Under the pieces are notes generated by a model, which worked only from the letters and a program-made list of their open reading frames with translations, did not search any database and was not told where the DNA came from. Source: Hirundichthys speculiger (taxonomy: Eukaryota > Chordata > Actinopteri > Beloniformes > Exocoetidae). From it: DNA of 64,000 bases. Each line of letters starts with the position of its first letter. Positions within the stretch are counted from its first letter, which is position 1. The translations under genes were made by a program, and so were the position numbers. Positions 24,701 through 34,700 of the stretch are shown here, one piece after another. Location: the NCBI GenBank assembly GCA_018398805.1, contig JAGFBZ010000936.1, positions 1,480,164-1,544,163 on the forward strand, in the 5' to 3' direction.

Positions 24701-27402
24701 CTATGTGATGCATGTACACCTCATAAGATTTGGTTTCCAGGTCTTTGAAGTGCTCCTCCGCTCCAGGCAGACTCTTGTAATAGGCCATGTTCTTCTGCAT
24801 CATCTCATCGTCTGGGTGTTTCAGCAGGAAAGTGTGAGCAGCAGACACTGCCTTGGCCAGGTTGTTGGACTGGGATACAAAGCACAGAAACACATTATAA
24901 GTGAATATTTTTTAATAGATTTTCTCTAACAAATAAAGCAAGTGAAACAAAAGAAGAAGCTCTTCACACAACAACCATGGCCATGATTTGTGGAGAAGTT
25001 TTCTCATTCTTTTTCAGCTACTACCCTTCAATATTGCTTTGGTATAGTTTTTTTTTTTTTTTAAGCCAATATAGCCAATATATTATTCACAACAGAACCT
25101 AGATAACATAATTAATAAATAAAAAAATAGATAACAATTTCAACTAAAATTTTACAATTTTTTGAGCAAAATGAATTCATTTCAAATTTGTTACCTGCTA
25201 CAGGTCTCAAAATCAATGGGACAAGGGCATGTTTATCATGGTGGAGTATCTCCTCTTCTTTTTGAAACAGTTTGAAGATGTCTGGGCATTGCGGTTATGT
25301 GCTTCTGGAGATCTGGACTGCAGGCAGGCCAGTTCAGCACCCGAGCTCTTTTCTGATGAAGCAATGCTGTTGTAATAGCTGCAGGATGTTGGATTAACAT
25401 TGTTCCCTGAAATAGATGTTGTTTAGAGGGGACTATATGTTGCTCTAAAACCTTTATATACCTTTCAGCATTTCATAGTTCTTTCCAAGACATACAAGCT
25501 GCCCCAACCATATGCACTTATGCACCCCCATACCATCAGAGATGGTGGCTTTTGAAATGAACACTGATAACACGGTGGAAGGTCTCCCTCCTCTTTAGCC
25601 CTGCATATCACCAACGAGAATGTCAGATTTGGACTCGTCTGACCATAGAACACTTCCCCACTTTGAAATGGTCCATTTTAAATAAGTCTTGGTCCACAGG
25701 ACATGACAGAGCTTCTGGACCATGTTCAAATATGGTTTCCTTTTTGCATGATAGAGCTTTAGTTGACATCTGCAGACGGCATGGTGGATTGTGTTTACTG
25801 ACAGTGGTTTCTGGAAGTATTACTGGGCCCATTAAGTAATGTTACTGACACAGTCATGCAGATGAGTGATGCAGTGTAGTCTGAGGGTCCGAAGACCACG
25901 GACATCCAGCAAAAGTCTTCAGCCTTGTCCCTTACATGCAGAGATGGAGATCCTCTGCCCATCGTTACTTCTGAGAGACTTAGACATCCCATTTATAGCT
26001 GATCATGTTACAGACCTGATATCAATTAACTTTACTAGTTGCTAGATGTTCTCCCAGCTGAATCTTTGTAAAATTTATTGCTTTTTCAGCCACCTGTTGC
26101 CCCCGTGCCAACTCGTTTAAGACCTGTTCCAGGCATCAAATTTGAAATGAGCTCATTTAGTGAATACAAGTGTAACAATTCTCAGTTTAAGCATTTATTC
26201 TGTTATCTATATTCTGTTGTGAATACAATATTGGCTCATGTGATTTGAAAGTCTTTTAGTTCCCATTTTCTTCAAATAAAAACAAAAAAGTCCCAACTTT
26301 TCCGGAATTTGGGTTGGAAATCGATCTAATTAATGTGCGTAGCAGTGAGAGACAGCTGCTTATGTTGTAAAAGCACCTTCAATGGTAACTGGACTAGAAA
26401 GGTGTTATATAAGCATGTTGTTGGTATAATATCACTATTATGATTATTAGTTTGTTCTATGCCCTGCAGAGCTGCTGATATCAGGTTATTCTGGAAGTAA
26501 TTATCATGTGTTACTGATTTGTCTACAGTAATATACTTTAAATTGAAGTAGTATAAAATCCAACCAAAGGTTCTTCTATTTAGATTCCTACACTCTTTTT
26601 TGTACCATAAAGGTAGGCCTAATTGGCCTTAACAATGAGTAAAATGGCCCAATATATCCTTATATGTCTTTTTCTCTTTAACTGGTTTTTATTTTGTAAT
26701 AAGACAAGAAAACACAGCACTGACGCCATGAAAGGCTGACACCTGGTTTTTTGATGCCAAAGACCCCCAGTGCATCCGTGGCACGTAAGTGACGTCACGC
26801 CGTATTTTAATCATACTTGTCGAAATTAGTAAATCTATCTATAAAGTCAGCACAAGTCAGGAGGTCAACCGTAGAATACAGATCACATCGGTTTAGTTTG
26901 GACCGACTTGTCTTGATGAAGCCAGTTTTTTTTTTTCTTACTTTAAAGTAGGCGTACTGGAGGTATCTGTACGGCTCCCTCCGCTCAAACTCATCTATGG
27001 TGTCCCGGCTGGGCATGGTCTGCCTGAAAGCGGGGAGCCCCTGCTTGCAGCGTTTCAGGCACTGCGCCCTCTTCATCACGTTCCCAAACGCCCGCAGCTG
27101 CGGAAACTCCTCGAACTTCTGCTCGTCGTCCAGCCTGACGGAGCTGCAGTTCAGGTTACAGAAGGCCTCGCTGTCCCGCAGCAGCCGGTAGAGCCGCAGA
27201 GACACCTCCATGTAGTCCACCGTCTCCTGCCACTTCTCCCCGGTGTACTGGTCCAGCGCGTACTTGTACGCGGACTCCAGGGCATCAGCTCGTGCCTGGG
27301 GAAACTTCTGAAGCTGTATTTTTCATACTGGGAGTCCGCCACGGAGATGAAAAAGGCGACGAATAGCGCGCTGATGAGTCCAGGAGATGCAGATGGTGCC
27401 AT
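15743..27402 (-). CDS. crtap: crtap: cartilage-associated protein (seven exons, one frameshift in exon 1)
   Basis: Secretory-pathway helper protein. In mammals it forms the ER complex with prolyl 3-hydroxylase 1 and cyclophilin B that 3-hydroxylates a proline in fibrillar collagens. Exons on the minus strand are 27402-26942, 24869-24720, 18486-18315, 18192-18064, 17978-17833, 16415-16332 and 15790-15743, all with GT/AG borders and matching phases. Signal peptide, then [12 protein letters not shown], paired Cys in the N-terminal part ([14 protein letters not shown]), TPR-like helices (L-K-H-P-D-D-E-M-M) and an acidic C-end. Exons total 1190 bases. Restoring one base at about 27275 gives 396 residues, against about 401 in human. 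The gene is head to head with fkbp9 and convergent with susd5. Confidence 0.92.
16332..16415 (-). CDS. crtap: crtap exon 6
   Basis: 84 bases, phase 0, encoding [14 protein letters not shown] and ending V-S-D-D-E. The Asn-Gln-Thr sequon is a plausible glycosylation site, as in mammals (N-V-T at the same place). Confidence 0.85.
17243..17621. mobile_element. Tigger/mariner-like MITE in crtap intron 5
   Basis: Bounded by TA on both sides. The left end CAGTGAACCCC and the reverse complement of the right end, CAGTATACCC, form short inverted ends, each followed by a CGCGG/TTCGTGG-rich stretch. The length of about 380 bases, TA target and CAGT ends fit non-autonomous Tc1/mariner-Tigger elements. 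There is no coding sequence. It lies between exons 5 and 6 (17833 and 16415). Confidence 0.6.
17833..17978 (-). CDS. crtap: crtap exon 5
   Basis: Encodes [11 protein letters not shown], then Y-M-L-F-D-P and [12 protein letters not shown], the last conserved helical unit. The donor GTGAGTAA follows Arg-Pro in phase 0. Confidence 0.9.
18064..18192 (-). CDS. crtap: crtap exon 4
   Basis: Encodes D-H-Y-I-E-V-L-E, then L-T-P-V-V-G-G-Y and [10 protein letters not shown], matching the family. Phase 1 at both ends; donor GTGAGT. Confidence 0.9.
18315..18486 (-). CDS. crtap: crtap exon 3
   Basis: Encodes [16 protein letters not shown], then D-E-C-L-A-A-C-E-G, with the conserved Cys pair of the CRTAP/leprecan family. 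Ends one base into a codon. Confidence 0.92.
19017..19176 (-). mobile_element. tRNA-headed SINE with target-site duplication
   Basis: On the minus strand it starts with a head containing TGGTTAGGGCAGCC and a B-box-like segment, and ends GAATAAAGGCCGCTA. It is flanked by ATCTTATGGTACTTT (19002-19016) and ATCTAATGGTACTTT (19177-19191), a 15-base duplication with one mismatch. A second copy of the same family is at 37221-37393. Confidence 0.8.
19639..19666. repeat. (AT)n microsatellite
   Basis: About fourteen TA/AT units within crtap intron 2. Confidence 0.85.
20690..22795 (+). mobile_element. decayed non-LTR retrotransposon (Rex1/L2-like)
   Basis: Many stops and frame changes, but landmarks of a Jockey-group LINE appear in order. 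There is an endonuclease-like stretch near 20760-20830, then [14 protein letters not shown] near 22100, C-G-V-P-Q-G-S-V-L near 22270 and A-D-D-T near 22370. A 3' tail at 22720-22795 contains AAAGCACTTTGAGTTGCC and ends ACTTGCCTTG, common on fish LINEs. The Rex1 versus L2 assignment is uncertain. It lies inside crtap intron 2. Confidence 0.7.
23115..24440 (-). mobile_element. Penelope-like retroelement: reverse transcriptase and start of GIY-YIG endonuclease
   Basis: Minus strand, in transcription order: [10 protein letters not shown] with R-P-I-V-S-S (24300), F-T-C-I-P (24075), [10 protein letters not shown] (23900), R-Y-V-D-D-T-W (23790), a linker with H-P-L-E-H-K, and then V-Y-A-V-Q-C with D-S-Y-I-G-E-T (23145-23205). 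These are the Penelope RT motifs followed by the GIY-YIG signature. The copy is dead. It has a break between 24131 and 24118, a frame change near 23640 and a premature end about ten residues after Y-I-G, and the rest of the nuclease is missing. It sits in crtap intron 2 in the same orientation as the gene. Confidence 0.88.
23621..24439 (-). pseudogene. Penelope reverse transcriptase, broken
   Basis: Two adjacent open frames (24439-24131 and 24118-23621) carry the palm and fingers motifs, with a stop and a short gap between them. The catalytic Y-V-D-D is intact. The 3' part continues in a different frame from 23661 to 23329. Confidence 0.82.
24720..24869 (-). CDS. crtap: crtap exon 2
   Basis: Encodes [23 protein letters not shown], then [12 protein letters not shown]. 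It is almost identical to the mammalian protein and is a TPR-like helical pair. Exactly 150 bases, phase 0 at both ends. Confidence 0.92.
25190..26325 (-). mobile_element. decayed Tc1/mariner-type DNA transposon
   Basis: Minus-strand fragments show V-L-W-S-D-E-S-K followed by [16 protein letters not shown], the central part of a Tc1/mariner transposase, interrupted by stops and frame changes. The right edge reads AAAAAAGTCCCAACTTTTCC and GGAATTTGGGTTGG, an end I recognise from a very common teleost family. It lies in crtap intron 1. The exact family is not determined. Confidence 0.7.
26790..26797. promoter_or_regulatory. palindromic CRE motif TGACGTCA
   Basis: A perfect 8-base CRE palindrome inside crtap intron 1, about 150 bases past the exon 1 donor. 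The motif alone is weak evidence, and function is only a possibility. Confidence 0.3.
26942..27402 (-). CDS. crtap: crtap exon 1: signal peptide and N-terminal domain, frameshifted
   Basis: The ATG at 27402-27400 starts a hydrophobic signal peptide ending Val-Ala-Asp-Ser before [10 protein letters not shown]. After H-E-L-M-P the reading leaves the family sequence. The expected Leu-Glu-Ser-Ala-Tyr continuation sits one base off and runs open to the donor GTAAGA. The exon is 461 bases, one short of a multiple of three, while all later exons fit phase 0 entry. A missing C in the CCC run at about 27275 explains it. Confidence 0.85.
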
Positions 27403-28499
27403 TGTTTTAAGTTCTGGCTGGCTGAGAAGATCCCAGAAGGTCGGTGTGCGCTGCGCTGGTCTCAAGGACCGCCTCAAGTTCCACCACGTATCCAGACAAA
27501 GCCTCCCCTCCCCCGGGCACGGTGCGGGACCAGCCGGGGAAGCTGAAGCGGCTCCTCCCACCTCGGAACTAAATCACTGCTGGTGATATTGTGATTTTGT
27601 ACAGTAGCTGCAAAGCAAAACCAAGCAGGAGTAGATCCTTTTGGACTTCTGCGTCAATATTTGAGGAGAAAAATCACGCGTGGGGCCTTTTGGATTAATT
27701 TCCTTGTACCGCTCGCATTGCTTTATGAAACGATTCTCCAGTGATAATCTTCTCCTGAAAGTTTAAACCTGCTCCAGCCTAGTGACTACTTATTGAACCC
27801 CCGGCGAGTGTTCCTCCCACTGCCACGTAGGAACATTCCTGCTTGGTCTCCCCCCCTCCTCCAAAAGGCCCGAATGTCAAAAACACAGCCATACTCATGC
27901 GTAATTACCCAGGTGAAACTCCAAATACACGGCTCGGTGCTGTAATTTTATCACTTAAGGAGGCGTTTCAACATTTTCTCGCGTAGATGTGACCAGAGGG
28001 AGCGTGCGTGTGTGCGTGGAGACCCCTGTGTTACCACGTTGACACGTATTTGGAAAGCTGCACTGCGCAAGAGCACTACGTGGTTCCAAACTATCCCATT
28101 CAATCCCAAAGTGCGTCAAGTTAGTTGGAGCGAATCAGAAACAGGCAGGAAGCTCTGATCATAATTTCAAACTACGAGCCCAAATCGACAGTTCAAGAAC
28201 CGTTTGCATGTGTTTGTGATTCATGCAAAAGCGAGATCATAAATCTCAACAAAGATTTTGTGCGTTGCATTTGTAAAATGTGGGATTTACGTCAACAGTG
28301 GGGTCTTAACTTCTAAATGTTAACCGGATGTGATGCATTTTCTTCTCTAGTTTGACCATTCCTACTCTGGGACCAGGGGCAGGACTTCTTCCTAAGTCAG
28401 AGGCGCAGAGGAAACCAAAGTACCGGGGGAGCAGAGAGTCGGCAGGAACACAGCGCTTTTCTCACCGTTATCCTCACCGTCGGATCTGACTGGTACAAA
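27403..28499. promoter_or_regulatory. shared divergent promoter region of crtap and fkbp9
   Basis: The two start codons face away from each other with 1097 bases between them, so both promoters must lie here or overlap the first exons. The stretch is more GC-rich near crtap. It holds three CCACGT cores (27823-27828, 28034-28039, and 28078-28083 on the reverse strand), the core recognised by XBP1/ATF6-type factors. No correctly spaced CCAAT partner for a full ER-stress element was found. No TATA box is obvious. Confidence 0.5.
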
Positions 28500-28702
28500 A
28501 TGATCAAGTGCGTGCAGGGCGTGCTTTCTCTGTCGCTTCTGGTGACGTTCGCCGCTTGCAACGCTCCTCCGGTACCGTTAGACGACATCCTCATTGAGAA
28601 AACCTTCGTGCCGGAGCAGTGTACGCGCGCGGTCAAAGTCGGGGACTTTGTCAGGTATCACTACATTGGCATGTTTCCGGACGGGAAGAAGTTCGATTCC
28701 AG
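28500..28702 (+). CDS. fkbp9: fkbp9 exon 1: signal peptide and first half of FKBP domain 1
   Basis: ATG in ACAAAATGATC opens a signal peptide ([11 protein letters not shown]) followed by the domain start with V-R-Y-H-Y-I-G and K-K-F-D-S. The donor GTGAGT comes after two bases of a Ser codon. A run-on of the frame past 28702 is intronic. Confidence 0.88.
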
Positions 28703-31700
28703 GTGAGTGGTGCACTCTGGGATCCACAGCAGCCAAGCTGCACGCTGGGAGCAGCGTGCGCGATGCGTAAAAGTGCGCGCTGGGGTTCTTCCCTGTGAGC
28801 CACGCAGGCAAGCAGGCTAAGTGAGTTGTAGATAGGTCCAGAGCTCCAGAAGGTTTGGTACCACATCAAACAGAGGAGCACAGTCTGATCAGGTCTGCAG
28901 TCATCTATCACACTGACTGCACTGAAACATGGATTTTGGTTTTTGTGCTTCATTTAAAGACGCCTTGGAAACCACAAATCTGATCAACTGCAACTGCAAA
29001 GTGGTGAACGGATCTTCAAGGATGCTAAAACGCCCACAAACAATGCTAGAAGAAGTTCTACATCTAATTTTGTTGCTTTGTCAACTGTCAAATTGCATAA
29101 AATTGTCTCAATGTGAAGTAACCCCCCCCCCAACTCACTTTTTTTTTTTTTTTTTTTACATATTTACAAATAACAAGTTGTCAAGATGTTACATTGAAAC
29201 CTCCTCAAGGGACCTTTTTTTTTTTTTTAAATTGGAGATAAGATAATGACAATGAAGGAAAGAAAGTAACAGTAAACAGGAAAGGGGGAAAAAGCTGGTA
29301 AAAAAATAACCTTTAGACATAGCTCTTAAGGGTCACAGGTTTCATTTAAGATGCTACTAAGCTTAGGGTTCAATCAAGGAAATCATTTCTCCCTGCTTAG
29401 TTTCCCAGATAGTTATAACATCAGTGGGTTTTGTTCTCGTTTTCAGCTATGACCGTGGTAGCACCTACAATGTGTATGTTGGCAAGAAGCAGCTGATTGA
29501 AGGGATGGACAAAGCTTTGGTGGGGATGTGCGTTAACGAGAGGAGCCTAGTCAAGATCCCACCTCACCTCGCCTACGGAAAACAAGGATACGGTACGTGC
29601 AGTCGAATGCTCTGTCTCATCACTTCTCTGACTGAGCGCTGACGTTTTATCTAACTAGTGGCAAAGTTTGGCAACCCTGCACACAAAAGTACACTGGCAG
29701 GGTCACAGCAAAGATTACAGTCTTCCAATTATACAGTTGTACCGGAGTCAACTGAAGCAAAGAGGAAGTAGGCAGCTCCTAACCCCCCTACGTAGAATGA
29801 TGTCAAAGGAGCATCACAGACCAGGAAGTAGATCAGAGGAAGCTGCTTTGCATCAATGTTTTTTTTAAGATGTTAAAAGCTGTGCAGCTGGTCAAGAAGA
29901 CAAACTTTACAGCTGCTAATGCTGAAGATAGTATATGTTGACCATCTTTACAGAATTGTTAGTATTTGTGCCCAAACAATTATGTGTAGGTCAGCATACA
30001 AGTATGATACAAAGAGTTCCATTTACGTGTAGAGATCTGAGTGTCACTTGTGTTCCTGTGGATAAAGTATTTAGATAATGGGAGATGGAGACCGAAGGGG
30101 CATGTGTGGGCATGCAGAACCAGAGGCCGTGTCCTCCACCACCCAGTCTATATTAGTGGATCACAGGAGATAAAAGAAGATAAAATAGAGATTAGATGGA
30201 AAAGACATTTGAAGAGGAAGACCGAGATTTCCCAGAGAGACAGAGACTGCCACCTCACCAGTAGTGAAGGTTTAATGGCTTCCCACCCACACGGTCCTTT
30301 TGCCTCCTCCTCCTCCTCCTCTTCCTCCTCCTCCTCCCAGCTCCTTTGCCTCACTTTCTTCACCTTACAGTGGTGCTTCATGGTTTGTGCAGCGTTTATG
30401 GTGTACTGTGTATCTTCATAAATGTGACGAGAAAGGACGAGGTTCTTGTGCTAGAATGCAGTTTTCTTTAACGCTGATCACTGAAACAAAAATATTAACT
30501 CTTATGTAACATTGGCTGACAAATGATAATGAATTTGAGAAAAAAAAAAGTAAGTTGCCTGATTAAATTAGTGATCTTACCTGTCACTGACAGATTTTGT
30601 GCTTAGAACACCTATCTATACAGCACTTTGAAGAAACCAGGAAGGTATACATGACTCACCGTTAAGGCTTTTAGTCGTGTGAAAGAAAGCACACCCTCAA
30701 AAAAAAAATCCTCAGGCCCATGATACATCATAAAATTAGGTAGATACACGAGCACGAGTTTGCTCACAACAGCAATGATAAAGTACTGTTTGAAATAGAT
30801 GTTCTCGTCTCCTCTGAAGGTGACATCATCCCAGCTGACTCCATCCTCCACTTTGATGTCCTGCTGCTCGATGTGTGGAACGCAGACGACAGCGTCCAGA
30901 TCAACACTTACTACACGCCTTCCATCTGCTCCAGAAAGGTGGAGGTTTCTGATTACGTCCGCTACCACTACAACGGCACGCTGCTGGACGGGACCCTCTT
31001 CGATTCCAGGTTTTCTTTGTGTAACCTCTCATTCTCACAAACAGTCGGAAACGCGCCGCTGCAACGTCTGCTCGTTCTCTCTTTGCTGCAGCCACACCCG
31101 GATGCGAACCTACGACACGTACGTCGGCATCGGCTGGCTGATCGCTGGTATGGATCAGGGGCTTCTGGGGATGTGCGTTGGAGAGAGACGCATCATCACG
31201 ATGCCTCCGTGGCTTGGCTACGGAGAGAACGGAGATGGTGAGCCTCTCACACTTTTGACTCGGAAGCATCCAACGTTTTGATTTGAGAGAAACTGATGAG
31301 AAACAGGTGCTGTCACAGCACCCTCTGCAAATATAGCAGTGGTACACGATGCTGCATATCTGCAAATGTTTTACCCCTCACTTTTGTCAGAAACCATTTT
31401 AAGAATTTATTCCTATTTTATAAATCTCTTACTTATTTTTAAAGCTTTGCCTACATTTTTCAGGAAAAAAAAACTTTCTTATACTTTCCCACATTGAGTC
31501 ACATGTCAATTCAATAAGTGGCTGTGTTGCTCCCTCAGCGCACCTCAGTGTTTTTACACTGCAGTTTTAACACTGTGGTCCAGCCAGCCATCATTAGCAT
31601 TTGTGTGGTCAAATCAGTCAATTTCCGGTTTCCAAAATAAAACTACAAGACAAGTAACGGGTCATATAAAAAAAAATGCCCAGTGTTTTTTTTTTTTTTA

Positions 31701-34700
31701 ATGTCTGCAGCACTAATTTTATTTGCGGTTATTTAGGACTTTTTCTTGTTTTGACAAGTAATCTCATGTCACTAATCCTGTTCTGTTTTTTTTTTTTTTT
31801 TTTTTTGTTAAATGTTGAAAATAAATACTTGAAATGTCAAGTCGTGGAGAAATTACATCATGAGATTAAATATTTCCTTAGAGAAAAGACAAATGGCAGA
31901 AGTTTGAAGTACAATAAGACTGATAATTTCTGACAAATAATAATGAATTACTGTTGAAGATACACTGTGACTGTGTATGCAAGAAATATCAAATATGTAC
32001 AGACAAAATGGAATGAGAAGAGGTTTAGTGGAATACAAGAGAAAACATTAATTTAAAAGTTCAAATGTTGTCAAAATGCCTATTTTTGAATTGAGCCATT
32101 AATTTCCGAGGGACTCCATTTTTATTTTGCCATAATCTCCTGGCAATAACTGTTACATATCACTTCAGCACTATGCTGACTACCATCATACTCAGTATCA
32201 GACACTTTTACTGTAAAAAATTGAGAAATCCATCATTGAATTTACACATTTGTTGTAATACATATAAAATGTAGTTTGGCATCGTGCAGCTGTACCCCTG
32301 TACCCCTGACCATCACAGATGACGACATTTCCACTGTGCAGCATTAAAGAGCCTCAATATTGATTCATTAGACCACGAAACAATTTTACACTTTGTCCTA
32401 TTCCATCTTAAAGAGCTTAATGAAGCTCAAGCCAAAGAAGTTGACAGCATTTCTGGATCATCCCCTTCAAAGAGTGATGAAGTTTTCCTCGTCTTCATTT
32501 CAGAGACTCAGCCTTCCTGAGAAGCTTTTTTTTTTTTTTTAAGATAATCCTAGTTAGTTATAAAATGATTATACAACATCAGATTCAAACAAATTTAAGA
32601 ATGAACATGAACATTTGTCAGTTTAGGAGTTGTTCCTTGTATAGGAAGAATAAGGAAAACATATTTATGCGGTTTTCATGATCTTCCCCCTACAGGCAGT
32701 GACATCCCAGGACAGGCATCTCTGGTGTTTGATGTTGTACTGTTGGACCTCCACAACCCCAGAGATGGGATCACAGTGACTAATCAGATTGTGCCTGAGT
32801 CCTGTGCAAGGAAGACGGTGGCTGGAGACTTTGTGCGTTACCACTACAATGGCAGCCTCCTGGACGGGACTTTTTTCGATTCCAGGTATGTATCCATCCT
32901 GCCATTTACGCTCAAACGTTTGGACACCGCCTCTAGATCTACCATATGCTGTTCCTCTAACGGCCTCATGGTGGCAGCATCGCTCTGTGCATTGGAGGCT
33001 TCAAAAAAACAGAAATAAAACTTAAAGCCAGCTTTGGAATTTGAACTATGTAATACTGCAAACTCTAAAATGTTTCTTCTACCGCTTCTACTGTTGCTTT
33101 TGAAATGCTTGGACTACAGATAGAGGGAAAAAAAACAGAAAGATATCAAAGTGTCTCACTTTTAAAAGAAAGCCAAATTTAGGAAGTTGAACACCTTTTT
33201 CACCGTTAATGTGTCTGTTCTGCACAATCATGGAGGTCTGACCTCATTTCTTATTCTTGATATCAGTCACTCACTCATGAGTCAAAGCAGGAAATGGCCC
33301 TGCATTGTTTCTTGCTTCCTACCATGCAAAGTCTCTGTTTTATTTGGTATATTTCATATACTTATCCAGATTTATATGCTTAAGCCTCCCCTGCTTATAT
33401 TTCTATGTCAGAAATGTGAAGTTCATGCTGTTGCAATATGTCATTATACTAAAAGAAAAAAACGGAAATTAATCCTCCAAAGCAAACTGCTAGTTGTAAC
33501 TTGTGCATCCTGGTTTTTAGGGTATTTATTGAGCTGTAGTTATTTCTTTGAGGTGTGCTCTTTACAGTTATATCTTTAAGGGGATTAAGTGGTGATCAAA
33601 AATGCTCCTGGATAATTTATTGAGCAATTTCATTAAAGGAGCCTATAATTTAGATCTGCAGAGAATTCACTGAATGATGATTTTCTTCTCCACAGCTACT
33701 CCCGCAATCGTACCTATGACACGTATGTGGGTCGAGGCTACGTGATCGCTGGCATGGATGAGGGTCTAATTGGAGTCTGCACAGGAGAGAGACGCACCAT
33801 TACCATCCCACCACACCTAGCTTACGGAGAGGAGGGCACAGGTATGTAATATGAAATACTTCCTTTCTATTTTGATTTCCTGTCTATTTGACTGAATTTT
33901 TCTACCTCCTTGTAAGCAGTAATACATCTTCGAACCTTTCTCTTTCTCTCCTGACCACGACTTGTTCAGGTACTAAGATTCCTGGCTCAGCTGTGCTGGT
34001 CTTTGACGTTCACATCATTGACTTTCACAACCCTTCAGACAAGACTGAGGTCACTGTCACTTTCGAGCCAGAAGAGTGTGATAAAAAAACCAAGAAAGGA
34101 GACTTTGTCAAATATCACTACAATGCTTCTTTGATAGATGGAACTCATATTGACTCCACGTGAGTAAACCTCTGACAAATCTCTGTCAGACACTTTAATA
34201 CCACTGGGGACAACAGAATATCTTATTACATCGCCTTGTTTTCCCTCTCTGGCATTACTAATGTTAGTACTGAACATCATGAACACATTTTGTTTGTTGT
34301 GTCTTGTCAGCACTGTCATCACATGTTTTTCATACTATATGTAGAAAGGTAACCATACTGATAAAATCTCCATATTATTAAAAGAAATGTAGGTGTGAAA
34401 ATAATTTAGGATTTTTAGACAGCCTTGATAATTGCAAGTTATCCTGGACGCTTGTTTCATATTTAAAATCTGTCTTAATGCCTGGATTTAAACCAGGCAA
34501 TCCTTTTTTTTTTTTTTTTTGTAAACCAAAAAACCTGAAGAAATATGTATATATGCTGGACAAAAAGATTCAGTCTTTCAAAAAAACAAAAAATTCTTGC
34601 ATAGAAAATAAATAAAGAAATAATGGTCATAGAAATCCTCATCTGATATAAATACACTCAGAAAACTTGGAAAACAAACATATATTGAGCATTCTCACTT

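Noticed and set aside
30148..30509. Frames with poly-Glu, poly-Ser or poly-Pro in fkbp9 intron 2
   Set aside because: Produced by the (CCT)n microsatellite and lying between two well-supported exons.
33187..33579. 130-codon plus-strand frame in fkbp9 intron 5
   Set aside because: Flanking exons 5 and 6 join in phase without it, and its composition (Phe/Leu/Cys-rich) is what random AT-rich sequence gives.
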